Assembly (NCBI GenBank): GCA_942490535.1
Contig: CALNXQ010000001.1
Location: 62,001-126,000 of the forward strand
Direction: 5' to 3'
Length of the DNA stretch: 64,000 nt
Origin: JAEINY01 sp942490535
GTDB taxonomy: Bacteria > Bacteroidota > Bacteroidia > Bacteroidales > Marinilabiliaceae
Shown here piece after piece: positions 1-8,236 of this stretch (position 1 is its first letter; each line of letters begins with the position of its first letter). The notes beneath the pieces are model-generated. The model ran no database searches. It saw only the letters and a program-made list of their open reading frames with translations, and had not been told where the DNA came from. The translations under genes and the position numbers were made by a program.

Positions 1-1468
1 CTCCAGAATTGCTTCCTGAGCTACTGCTGGAAGAACTGCTTCGGGAACTGGTACCGCTGCTACCACTGCTGGAAGATCGACTTGGAGTATAACTACTGCC
101 GGAAGACCTGCTTGGCGAATAGCTGCTTCCTGAATTGTTGTTTGACGATCTGCTGGGAGTGTACGTGCTACGTGAAGTACTGCCCGATCTGGAAGATGAT
201 CCCGAATTGTATGTTCTGCTTGAACTAGTTCTGTTAACCGATGATCTACTGCTGTTTGAAGATGTATTGCTTGTTGAGCGTGTAACACTGGAAGGTCGCG
301 ATGTAGTGGCTCTGGTAGCTGAGGAACCTCCTCTATTGTAAGAGGATCTATTGTTAGCTGAGGTTTTGTTGTATGACGGGGTATAACTGCGACGTGTGGT
401 TGTAGCAGATGTCTGTGTCGTATTACCGGTATTTTGCGATTGAGTGGATGTTTTGGTTCTATTGGTTGCCTCAGTATTATTTCTTTGAGTGTATTGATCA
501 CGCGTCATTCGTGTATAAGTGGCATTTTCCCCTCTTATTATGGCTTTGTTATCTCGGGTGTAAGATACACCTGTTGATTGTCTTATGTTGCCAGATGAGA
601 TGGAAGATGCAGCTCTATTGTTAACAGTCGTTGTACCATTTGCTCTTGTTAGCGTAGAGGATCTATAGGAGTTGTTTATATTCTGAGCTCTTTTTATAGA
701 CTGGTTTGGGTAGCCAGGGTAATGTCCGCCACTGCCATACCAGTAACCGTCGTTCCAGCCATGGTGATAGCCGTGATGATATCCGCCCCATGAATTACAA
801 CCATAGTAACCATACCATGGATCACATCCGCCATACCCGTAGCCATAGTAGGGATAGCCCCATCCCCACGACATGGAGAAGCCCCAACGCCAGGGATTAC
901 GGTAGCCGTAATTGTAATAATAAGAGTTGTAGTAAGGACTTGACCACGAAGGAAACGCGTAAGCATAATCCCCATCTACATAAACATTCCAGTCATAGCT
1001 GTTAAAGTAAACCACGTTATCATATACCGGTGACCAGTAGGGAATCCCATTAAAGGGGCCGTGGAACTTGATCATGCGCTCGGCATAGTCCTGATCCATT
1101 GATGAGCCTTGAAAGCCATCTACCCAATAGCCGGTTTCATCATTGAAGTACACTAAGGTATCCATCTCTGCAATGGTATCCTGACTTAGCAGAGCCAAAT
1201 ACTCTTCTTGTATTTGTGAAAAGTCACGGGTATCATCTTTTGCTACATCCGATTTCAGGTACTCTTGCTGCATTTGTGAATACGCCTTGTTTTCTTGCTT
1301 TTGTTGCGCTTTCTCTAGGGGTACCGGCGTGTATTTTTCCGATACTGTCAGTGGCTTGTCGTTCGGATTGTAATAAATATCATCCTGGTAGTAAGCGGTG
1401 TTTTGAGTGGTGCTACAGGCACTCAAGATGGCAACTACAATGGCAGAAAATAATAGCTTAAGTTTCAT
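1..1468 (-). CDS. Ser/Arg/Thr-rich lipoprotein, C-terminus cut by window edge
   Basis: The gene is open from the ATG at 1468 to the left edge of the window, so about 489 residues are visible and the C-terminus is missing. A GGAGG lies seven bases before the ATG. Residues 1-18 are a lipoprotein signal ending ILSAC, with Cys18 as the lipidated residue. Residues ~20-110 are polar, ~110-260 are very rich in Tyr, Gly and Trp, and the rest is a low-complexity tail of Ser, Thr, Asn and Arg with recurring YTPSRSS or YSPSRSS units towards the edge. Similar Tyr/Gly then Ser/Arg-rich lipoproteins are common in Bacteroidota and have no firm function. I infer a surface or periplasmic structural protein. 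No enzymatic motif is visible. Confidence 0.8.
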   Translation of the reverse strand, partial: MKLKLLFSAIVVAILSACSTTQNTAYYQDDIYYNPNDKPLTVSEKYTPVPLEKAQQKQENKAYSQMQQEYLKSDVAKDDTRDFSQIQEEYLALLSQDTIAEMDTLVYFNDETGYWVDGFQGSSMDQDYAERMIKFHGPFNGIPYWSPVYDNVVYFNSYDWNVYVDGDYAYAFPSWSSPYYNSYYYNYGYRNPWRWGFSMSWGWGYPYYGYGYGGCDPWYGYYGCNSWGGYHHGYHHGWNDGYWYGSGGHYPGYPNQSIKRAQNINNSYRSSTLTRANGTTTVNNRAASSISSGNIRQSTGVSYTRDNKAIIRGENATYTRMTRDQYTQRNNTEATNRTKTSTQSQNTGNTTQTSATTTRRSYTPSYNKTSANNRSSYNRGGSSATRATTSRPSSVTRSTSNTSSNSSRSSVNRTSSSRTYNSGSSSRSGSTSRSTYTPSRSSNNNSGSSYSPSRSSGSSYTPSRSSSSGSSGTSSRSSSSSSSSGSNSG

Positions 1469-1663
1469 GATCGTTCCTCCAATTTGATCTGATTGATAAC
1501 AATCTAATATTAGCAAATACTATACCACAAGATGAAAATAAAATAAAAAATATCAAAAAAATGTTAAAGTGGTGGTGGTGGTATTTTCTGCAATGTTACT
1601 CTTTTTTAGTCATTAGCTCGAAAAAACAGCGCAGTAAATCCCTGCCATTGGCCTAAAAAATGC

Positions 1664-1671
1664 TATTTTTG
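1664..1671 (+). promoter_or_regulatory. Bacteroidota-type -7 box before proS
   Basis: TATTTTTG matches the TAnnTTTG -7 consensus of the Bacteroidota primary sigma factor and lies 40 bases before the proS ATG. No clear -33 TTTG is present at the usual spacing. Confidence 0.45.
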
Positions 1672-1711
1672 TGCCTTCTTTTCAAGCTTGCAAATAAATA
1701 GAATTTGATAT

Positions 1712-3187
1712 ATGGCAAAAGTTTTAACGCCTAGGAGTGAGAGTTACTCCCAATGGTATAACGATCTGGTGCTAAAAGCAGATTTAGCTGAGAATTCAGC
1801 AGTTAGAGGTTGTATGGTAATAAAACCTTATGGTTATGCTATTTGGGAAAAGATGCAGCGGGTGCTGGATCAGATGTTCAAAGATACAGGCCATGAAAAT
1901 GCCTATTTTCCGCTTTTCATTCCTAAATCGTTTTTCAGTAAAGAAGCTGCACACGTTGATGGTTTTGCAAAAGAGTGTGCCGTTGTAACACATTACCGGT
2001 TGATGAACGATCCGAATGGCAACGGTGTGGTGGTTGATCCGGATGCCAAATTGGAAGAAGAGCTGATTGTTCGGCCAACATCTGAAACGATAATTTGGAG
2101 TACTTATAAGAATTGGATTCAATCCTATCGTGATTTGCCGATTAAGTGTAATCAATGGGCGAATGTGGTACGATGGGAAATGCGGACTCGTTTGTTTTTG
2201 CGGACGGCGGAGTTTCTGTGGCAAGAAGGGCACACTGCTCACGCCACCCAGGCGGAAGCCATTGAAGAAACCGAGACAATGATTAATATCTACGCTGAAT
2301 TCGCTGAGAAATTCATGGCAATGCCGGTGGTCCAGGGATTAAAGAGTGCCAACGAGCGATTTGCAGGCGCTTTGGAAACCTATACCATCGAAGCTTTAAT
2401 GCAGGATGGAAAAGCTTTGCAATCGGGGACTTCACACTTTTTGGGACAAAATTTTGCCAAAGCATTTGATGTGAAGTTTGCCAATAAAGAAGGTAAAGAA
2501 GATTATGTGTGGGCAACTTCCTGGGGTGTTTCTACGCGTTTAATGGGCGCTTTAATCATGGCCCACTCCGATGATAACGGATTGGTATTGCCTCCGAAAT
2601 TGGCCCCGATACATGTGGTCATTGTACCCATCTATCGAAAAGATGAAGAGTTGGAGCGCATCGCGGTTGTTGCCAACGACATCAAAGCCAAATTACGGGC
2701 TCGTGGGTATGACGTGAAGTTTGATGATAATGATAATAAAAAGCCAGGCTGGAAATTCGCCGAGTATGAATTGAAGGGGGTGCCGGTGCGTTTGGGCATC
2801 GGGCCTCGTGATTTGGAGAATGGTACAGTAGAAGTGGCTCGTCGTGATACCTTAACCAAAGAAGTGGTGGCAATCGATGGGGTAGATGACCATATCGTTG
2901 CTTTACTGGAAGATATTCAAGAGAATATTTACAAGAAAGCATTTGATTTCAGAACTGAAAGCACGCATTCAGTAGATAGTTACGAGGAATTCAAAAAAGT
3001 GCTGGATGAAAAAGGTGGTTTTGTGATGGCTCACTGGGATGGGACGCCGGAAACAGAAGAGCAAATTAAAAATGAAACCAAAGCAACCATTCGTTGTATT
3101 CCTTTGGATCAACCGGATGAAGAAGGCGTGTGTATGGTTACTGGTAAGCCTTCTAATAAACGTGTCTTGTTTGCACGGGCATACTAA
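1712..3187 (+). CDS. proS: Prolyl-tRNA synthetase (archaeal/eukaryotic-like, type 3)
   Basis: ProS charges tRNA-Pro with proline in the cytoplasm. The 491-residue length and lack of an inserted editing domain fit the short archaeal/eukaryotic-type enzyme used by Bacteroidota. The class II catalytic core spans roughly residues 1-270, with the motif 2 region RPTSET at 121-126 followed by a typical WANVVRWEMRTR segment. The anticodon-binding domain lies at about 285-400. A C-terminal domain follows and ends in a Tyr, as usual for this type. The gene stands alone, with its own -7 box and a strong terminator 24 bases past the stop. Confidence 0.96.
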   Translation: MAKVLTPRSESYSQWYNDLVLKADLAENSAVRGCMVIKPYGYAIWEKMQRVLDQMFKDTGHENAYFPLFIPKSFFSKEAAHVDGFAKECAVVTHYRLMNDPNGNGVVVDPDAKLEEELIVRPTSETIIWSTYKNWIQSYRDLPIKCNQWANVVRWEMRTRLFLRTAEFLWQEGHTAHATQAEAIEETETMINIYAEFAEKFMAMPVVQGLKSANERFAGALETYTIEALMQDGKALQSGTSHFLGQNFAKAFDVKFANKEGKEDYVWATSWGVSTRLMGALIMAHSDDNGLVLPPKLAPIHVVIVPIYRKDEELERIAVVANDIKAKLRARGYDVKFDDNDNKKPGWKFAEYELKGVPVRLGIGPRDLENGTVEVARRDTLTKEVVAIDGVDDHIVALLEDIQENIYKKAFDFRTESTHSVDSYEEFKKVLDEKGGFVMAHWDGTPETEEQIKNETKATIRCIPLDQPDEEGVCMVTGKPSNKRVLFARAY

Positions 3188-3210
3188 GAATATAAACTTT
3201 CATAAAACGA

Positions 3211-3246
3211 AAAAGGGAAACCATGATGGAGGTTTCCCTTTTTTTA
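3211..3246 (+). terminator. Rho-independent terminator after proS
   Basis: A 12-bp perfect stem (AAAAGGGAAACC with GGTTTCCCTTTT) closes an 8-base loop and runs into a T tract. Confidence 0.9.
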
Positions 3247-3336
3247 TTCTTAAAATCTTAAATTTATCCCAAATTCATCGGTTTTTGAGAAGATGGACAT
3301 GGGTAGGGAGATGAATCGTATCGTAAAAAATAAGTT

Positions 3337-4026
3337 ATGGATAAAAATCCCGTAAAAGATGGCATCCTTTCATTGCTGCAAACAAAAGCCGTAATAAAAC
3401 AGGATGTGTATGAAAATACTAAATTGTGTTTTAATCAGTTGAGAGAAGTGTTGACAGCTATTCCGGATGAATATCATGCTGAGTTGCAAACACCGGATAG
3501 TCGGGTTAGTCTGGAATGCCATGATAGGGGTGAATACATCGTTCAATTAAAAGTGGCTGGTGATGTGTTGGTTTTTCAGATGCATACCAATGCTTTTGAA
3601 TTTGACCGCGAACACGAAGTGTGGAAGAGTGAGTATGTGAAAAATGATGTTTATAACTCCTACTGTGGTGTGATAAACATCTACAACTTCCTGCATGATT
3701 CGTTCCGTTACAACCGGCATAATGATTTGGGCTATTTAATTGCCCGGGTTTTTATTAACAAAGAAGGTCACTTTTTTGTGGAGGGGAAGCGTCAGAAAGG
3801 TATGGGAGTAAATCATTTCGGAATGTCGGTCATCTCCCCTGAAAATTGGAAGCGCATTGTTGAAGTAGCAATCTTGTACTCTCTGGAATTTGATTTGCTC
3901 GTACCTCCCTACGATGATATTAAAATCATCTCTTTGATGGAAATGAGTGAGGAAATTCTGAATTCAAAAATGCGCACCGGCAAGCGTTTGGGATTTAAGT
4001 ATAATTCAGATGATGTAAAACAATAA
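3337..4026 (+). CDS. Conserved hypothetical protein
   Basis: A 229-residue soluble protein with no signal peptide or membrane segment. I do not recognise a named domain. It is acidic and mixed alpha/beta, with aromatic-rich central segments around residues 75-130 and a charged C-terminus. It starts at the ATG at 3337 and ends 10 bases before pepT, so the two are probably co-transcribed. No clear TAnnTTTG box lies in the 90 bases between the proS terminator and its start. Codon use looks like that of the neighbours. The function is unknown. Confidence 0.8.
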   Translation: MDKNPVKDGILSLLQTKAVIKQDVYENTKLCFNQLREVLTAIPDEYHAELQTPDSRVSLECHDRGEYIVQLKVAGDVLVFQMHTNAFEFDREHEVWKSEYVKNDVYNSYCGVINIYNFLHDSFRYNRHNDLGYLIARVFINKEGHFFVEGKRQKGMGVNHFGMSVISPENWKRIVEVAILYSLEFDLLVPPYDDIKIISLMEMSEEILNSKMRTGKRLGFKYNSDDVKQ

Positions 4027-4036
4027 ATTAATAAAG

Positions 4037-5263
4037 ATGAAAAGCTTAGTTGATAGGTTTTTGAAATATGTTCAAATTGATACGGAGGCCGATACCGGAA
4101 CGGGTTTAACACCTTCAACACCTGGTCAAATGGTGTTTGCCAAACAATTGGTGGTGGAGTTAAAAGCCATTGGATTAGTGGATGTTGAACTGGATGAAAA
4201 TGGGTATGTAATGGCTACATTGCCTTCCAATGTGGATGCAGATGTGCCAGTGGTGGGTTTTGTGGCGCATATGGATACAAGTCCTGATTTTTCCGGTAAA
4301 CGTGTGAAACCCCGGATTGTATCCAACTATGAAGGCCATGATATTGTATTGAATGAGGCAAATGGCATCATTTTAAAGACGAAGGATTTTCCGGAAGTAT
4401 TAAAGTATGTGGGTCAGGATCTGATCGTGACCGATGGAACGACGTTATTGGGAGCGGATGATAAAGCAGGGGTGGCTGAGATTGTAACTGCCATGGAATA
4501 CCTGGTGGCTCATCCCGAAATTAAGCACGGTAAAATTCGAATAGGTTTTACACCTGATGAAGAAATTGGTGCAGGAGCCGATCATTTTAACGTGGAGAAA
4601 TTTGGGGCTGCCTTTGCCTACACGATGGATGGTTCTGAAATTGGGGAGTTAGAGTTCGAAAACTTTAATGCAGCCCTGGCTAAAGTAACCGTGCTGGGAC
4701 GTAATGTACATCCGGGCTATGCGAAGCACAAAATGCGTAATTCCATGCGCATTGCCAATCAGATTGTCACCATGTTGCCACGACATGAAACCCCTGAGCA
4801 CACAGAAGGCTATGAAGGATTTTATCATCTAATGTCGTTTACCGGTGATGTAGAAAGAAGCGAAATGCTATTTATTATTCGCGATTTTAAACGGGAGCGT
4901 TTTGAAGATCGCAAAGTAGAGATGGAGCATCTGATCCGAAAAATTAATGCCGAGTATGGGGATGGAACGGCAATTTTGGAGATGAAAGATCAGTACTACA
5001 ACATGCGGGAAAAAATTGAACCGGTGATGTATGTGGTTGATTTTGCCGAACAAGCCATGAAAGAGGTGGGCATTACACCACTTATAAAACCCATACGTGG
5101 TGGGACCGATGGCGCGCGTTTGTCATTTATGGGCTTGCCCACTCCTAATATTTTTGCTGGTGGTCATAATTTTCATGGACGCTATGAGTTTGTGCCGGTG
5201 CAAAGCATGGAAAAAGCAGTGGAGGTGATTCTTAAAATTTCGGAATTAGTAGCGAAAAAATAG
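4037..5263 (+). CDS. pepT: Peptidase T (tripeptide aminopeptidase, M20B)
   Basis: PepT removes the N-terminal residue from tripeptides in the cytoplasm and uses two zinc ions. The 408-residue length is standard. Visible metal ligands and catalytic residues are His78 in HMDTSPD, Asp141 in GADDKAG, and the Glu pair at 175-176 in DEEIGAGADHF. A late His sits in GGHNFHGRYEF near the C-terminus. The central lid/dimerisation domain lies at about 210-310. The start ATG follows the upstream hypothetical gene by 10 bases. A perfect terminator hairpin ends the unit. Confidence 0.96.
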   Translation: MKSLVDRFLKYVQIDTEADTGTGLTPSTPGQMVFAKQLVVELKAIGLVDVELDENGYVMATLPSNVDADVPVVGFVAHMDTSPDFSGKRVKPRIVSNYEGHDIVLNEANGIILKTKDFPEVLKYVGQDLIVTDGTTLLGADDKAGVAEIVTAMEYLVAHPEIKHGKIRIGFTPDEEIGAGADHFNVEKFGAAFAYTMDGSEIGELEFENFNAALAKVTVLGRNVHPGYAKHKMRNSMRIANQIVTMLPRHETPEHTEGYEGFYHLMSFTGDVERSEMLFIIRDFKRERFEDRKVEMEHLIRKINAEYGDGTAILEMKDQYYNMREKIEPVMYVVDFAEQAMKEVGITPLIKPIRGGTDGARLSFMGLPTPNIFAGGHNFHGRYEFVPVQSMEKAVEVILKISELVAKK

Positions 5264-5316
5264 TCACTTTGTTGAACATCTAGGAATAAGGATTGTTTGA
5301 TAAGTGAAATGATCAG

Positions 5317-5347
5317 AAAGGAAAGATTGTTTAATCTTTCCTTTTTT
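5317..5347 (+). terminator. Rho-independent terminator after pepT
   Basis: AAAGGAAAGATT pairs perfectly with AATCTTTCCTTT around a 4-base loop and is followed by T residues. Confidence 0.9.
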
Positions 5348-5499
5348 AATTTAAACATGCAGGATTGGGGAATTATCCTTAATGTTTGTTAAATAATCAG
5401 GATCAAGAGTGAGTGCGACGTGTGTTATTGGAATTTAAGGTTGTGTATTCTAGTGAGTAGTGAGTGTTGAAATAGATATATGAGTAATTTAATACCTGA

Positions 5500-5531
5500 T
5501 TTGCGTAATTAAAATGAATTCATTTAATTTG
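5500..5531 (+). promoter_or_regulatory. Candidate ahpC promoter
   Basis: TTTG at 5500-5503 (-33) and TAATTTG at 5525-5531 (a one-base-short -7 box) are separated by 21 bases, which is close to the usual Bacteroidota spacing. The ahpC ATG lies 45 bases further on. The rest of the 312-base gap between pepT and ahpC shows only the pepT terminator and AT-rich sequence. Confidence 0.45.
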
Positions 5532-5575
5532 TCCTTATAAATAGAAAATTAGTTTAACGTATAAATAATAAAATT

Positions 5576-6208
5576 ATGGCTGTATTAGTAGGCAAAAAAG
5601 CACCTTCGTTCAGTGCAAAAGCAGTAGTTAACGGTGGTGAAATTGTAGAGAACTTTTCTTTGGATCAATATCTTGGGAAGAAAAATGTGATTCTTTACTT
5701 TTATCCTGCCGATTTTACATTTGTTTGTCCAACTGAAATTATTGCATTTCAAGATAAAATTGCTGAGTTTGAAAGCCGCGATGTGCAAGTGGTAGGCGTT
5801 TCTGTAGATTCAGAGTTCTCACACTGGAAGTGGTTGCAAACAGAGAAAAAAGAGGGTGGCATCAAAGGTGTTAAATATCCATTAGTGGCTGATAGCAGCA
5901 TGACCATTTCTGAAAACTTTGACGTATTGGCAGGTGAGTACGATTATACCGATGGTGGTCAAATCGTTTTCAAGGGTACACCAATGGCTTACCGTGGCTT
6001 GTTTTTGATTGACAAAGAAGGTACTGTTCGTCACCAGGTAGTGAATGATATGCCTCTGGGTCGTAGCATTGACGAAGCCATTCGTATTGTGGATGCGCTG
6101 CAATTTTTCCAGGAAAATGGTGAAGTATGCCCAGCCGATTGGCATAAGGGTGACAAAGGCTTAACCCCAACGCAGGAAGGTATTGCTGACTATTTAGGCA
6201 AAAAATAA
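5576..6208 (+). CDS. ahpC: 2-Cys peroxiredoxin (AhpC/Prx1 type)
   Basis: This cytoplasmic peroxiredoxin reduces hydrogen peroxide and organic peroxides. The peroxidatic Cys51 sits in the signature FTFVCPTE and the resolving cysteine is Cys185 in EVCPADW, so it is a typical 2-Cys enzyme. At 210 residues it has the longer C-terminal arm of the Prx1 type. No ahpF or thioredoxin reductase gene is adjacent, so its reductant must be encoded elsewhere. The gene is monocistronic: it has its own candidate promoter and a perfect terminator 24 bases after the stop. A group II intron starts immediately behind that terminator. Confidence 0.95.
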   Translation: MAVLVGKKAPSFSAKAVVNGGEIVENFSLDQYLGKKNVILYFYPADFTFVCPTEIIAFQDKIAEFESRDVQVVGVSVDSEFSHWKWLQTEKKEGGIKGVKYPLVADSSMTISENFDVLAGEYDYTDGGQIVFKGTPMAYRGLFLIDKEGTVRHQVVNDMPLGRSIDEAIRIVDALQFFQENGEVCPADWHKGDKGLTPTQEGIADYLGKK

Positions 6209-6232
6209 TTTGGAAGCTTTTTCATATGCAGA

Positions 6233-6259
6233 GGCACTCCGCTTGGAGTGCCTTTTTTT
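6233..6259 (+). terminator. ahpC terminator, also the intron landing site
   Basis: GGCACTCC and GGAGTGCC form an 8-bp stem with loop GCTT and a run of seven T. The group II intron begins two bases later. Class C introns are known to recognise such terminator stems as targets. Confidence 0.92.
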
Positions 6260-6690
6260 AGTATGTCGGGCATGGTAATATGCTATCAAGATGAGAAGTT
6301 CTTGAGTTCGCCGAGTTGACAGGAAGAACTAGCAATTGGCAAGGGTGTTGGAGGCGACTCCAAATCTGAAGGAAGCCATCAGCAAAGTCACCGTTTTAAC
6401 GGACAGGAACTTGATATAAGGCTTACTAGTGGTGGGCAACCGAGCTATGGATTGGGAAGGCCCAAAAGTCAACCGTAACCACTTAGAGTAAATCAAGTAG
6501 GACGTGACGAAAGTATGTTACCTTATCCCGAGAGATCTCATAACGCGTTGCATTAAGTAACAAACTGATCGGAGACGATCAGCTAAGGGTTTTGAGAAGT
6601 CAGCAGAAGACATAGTATTTCTGACACAAAAATGTTGGGAGAAGGTCTGAATCAATTAATTAAAGAAGCAGTCGGACAAGACTTTTGTCT

Positions 6691-8103
6691 ATGGAGTACC
6701 AGCAACAAATAGCTTACCAGCGTGATATGTTCATAGAGCATAAGCAGGAGGCTATTGGTCAATTTGGAAATCGTGAAGACGTAAACGGAGCGAGAACAAC
6801 ATTGACGGAACAAGCAGACAAAGAGACGAATCAAGGACGAGTCTTTACAGAAGAGTTAATCGGCATTGTATGCTCCGCTCACAATTTGAATAGAGCCTAC
6901 AAGAGGGTGAAAAGGAACAAGGGCGTAGCGGGAGTAGATAATGTTCCCGTCGGAAATTTCGCTGACTGGTTTTCAAAAGAAGGAGACGAGTTAGTAAACC
7001 AGATACTTCGGGGCGAATACCTTCCCTCGGCAGTAAAAACAGTAGAAATACCTAAGCCCAATGGTGGTGTACGTCAGTTGGGAATTCCAACCGTAAAAGA
7101 CAGGATTATCCAACAGGCCATTTCTCAGGTTCTGACCCCCATTTACGAACAAGTATTTTCAGATCATAGCTACGGATTTCGTCCGAAGCGTAATGCACAG
7201 CAAGCCATTGTACGAGCTTGTAGTTACGTGTCCGACGGTCGAAATGTAGTTGTTGACATGGATATGAAGAGCTTCTTTGATGAAGTTAACCATGATAGGT
7301 TGATGCATCGTCTGTCAAAGCTTCTCAAAGACAAGCAACTTCTAAAGCTAATACGCAAATACTTACAAAGTGGCGTCATGGTTGGTGGATTAGTTCATCA
7401 ACGCCTGAAAGGAACACCGCAAGGAAGTCCGCTTTCTCCACTCTTGTCTAACATTGTTTTAGATGAATTGGATAAGGAACTTGAAAAGCGAGGACATTAC
7501 TTTGTTCGGTATGCGGACGATTTCAGCATTTTTGTTCGCAGCCAAAGAGCAGGCGAGAGAGTAAAGGAATCTGTTTGTTCATATCTCACCCACAAACTTA
7601 AACTAAAAGTAAATGAACAGAAAAGTCAGGTATGCAAAAGCAGCGAGACAAAATTTTTAGGTTATACCATACTTGATTTTGGTATGATTACCATAGCAAA
7701 TCAAAGTGTAGTGCGCTTAAAGAAGAAGGTAAGAGAACTAACCAAGAGGAATCGAGGGGTGAATTTTGAGAAAGTAGTTTCTGAATTGATCCCCGTACTT
7801 AGAGGGTGGTTGAATTATTTTCACATCGCTAAATGTAAAAGTCTTTTGCGTAACCTAGATGCATGGATTCGTCGAAAATTACGATGTTACCGTCTAAAGC
7901 AATGCAAACGAGCCATTACGCTTAAGCGCTTTTTAAAAAGTTTAGGCGTTCCAAATTGGCAAAGTTGGATTTTAGCCCTTTCGGGTAAGGGCTGGTGGCG
8001 CAAGTCGGCATGTCCACAAGTTCATCAAGCGATGAGCCTTAAATGGTTTGAAGATTTAGGTTTGTTTAATATGTCGAATAAATATGCTCTGTTACAAAAT
8101 TAA
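6691..8103 (+). CDS. ltrA: Group II intron reverse transcriptase/maturase
   Basis: The intron-encoded protein has 470 residues from the ATG at 6691. A TTG two codons earlier is a less likely start. It contains the reverse transcriptase palm with YADD at 274-277, the preceding GTPQGSPLSP motif, and a C-terminal maturase (X) domain with GWLNYFHIAKC, followed by a short tryptophan-rich DNA-binding tail. There is no HNH endonuclease domain, as expected for class C. It helps the intron RNA fold and splice and copies it into DNA at a new site. No frameshift or stop interrupts it. Confidence 0.95.
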   Translation: MEYQQQIAYQRDMFIEHKQEAIGQFGNREDVNGARTTLTEQADKETNQGRVFTEELIGIVCSAHNLNRAYKRVKRNKGVAGVDNVPVGNFADWFSKEGDELVNQILRGEYLPSAVKTVEIPKPNGGVRQLGIPTVKDRIIQQAISQVLTPIYEQVFSDHSYGFRPKRNAQQAIVRACSYVSDGRNVVVDMDMKSFFDEVNHDRLMHRLSKLLKDKQLLKLIRKYLQSGVMVGGLVHQRLKGTPQGSPLSPLLSNIVLDELDKELEKRGHYFVRYADDFSIFVRSQRAGERVKESVCSYLTHKLKLKVNEQKSQVCKSSETKFLGYTILDFGMITIANQSVVRLKKKVRELTKRNRGVNFEKVVSELIPVLRGWLNYFHIAKCKSLLRNLDAWIRRKLRCYRLKQCKRAITLKRFLKSLGVPNWQSWILALSGKGWWRKSACPQVHQAMSLKWFEDLGLFNMSNKYALLQN

Positions 8104-8109
8104 CTTGAA

Positions 8110-8140
8110 ATCGCCGTATACGAGAGTACGTACGGTGGTG
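8110..8140 (+). ncRNA. Group II intron domain V
   Basis: The hairpin has arms CGCCGTA / TACGGTGG, a two-base bulge, a TAC/GTA upper stem and a GAGA tetraloop. The catalytic triad CGC is at 8112-8114. It lies just after the maturase stop codon, as expected. Confidence 0.9.
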
Positions 8141-8224
8141 TGAGAGGGCGGGGGAGTAATCCCCCTACCTACTCGATTTGGCAGGACCTGAGCATTATTC
8201 TGAAATCTATCGTTAAATAATTAC

Positions 8225-8232
8225 TACTTTTG
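8225..8232 (+). promoter_or_regulatory. -7 box before pabB
   Basis: TACTTTTG is a perfect TAnnTTTG match and ends only four bases before the pabB ATG. If used, it would give an almost leaderless transcript. Confidence 0.5.
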
Positions 8233-8236
8233 CAAA

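Larger units (their letters stand above)
6261..8177 (+). mobile_element. Complete group II intron, class C
   Basis: A retroelement of about 1.9 kb made of a catalytic RNA and an internal reverse transcriptase gene. The 5' end GTATGTCGGGCATGG resembles the start of known class C introns, although it reads GUAUG rather than the usual GUGYG. The domain I segment GGCGAC...AATCTGAAGGAAGC is also typical. Domain V (8110-8140) carries CGC at 8112-8114 in place of AGC, a class C trait. Domain VI follows and the element ends at ...TACTCGAT, with an AT terminal pair. Its 5' exon is the ahpC terminator T tract. The end points are inferred from consensus to within a base or two. The ORF is intact, so the element may be mobile. 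Confidence 0.9.

Noticed and set aside
135..1005. Plus-strand reading frames opposite the Ser-rich lipoprotein
   Set aside because: They are shadows of the repetitive minus-strand gene, with acidic or His-rich low-complexity translations and no start context.
1796..2942. Minus-strand frames inside proS
   Set aside because: They lie fully within a well-supported gene and have no recognisable features.
3039..3314. 91-codon frame across the proS 3' end and terminator
   Set aside because: It overlaps proS in another frame and crosses a strong terminator hairpin.
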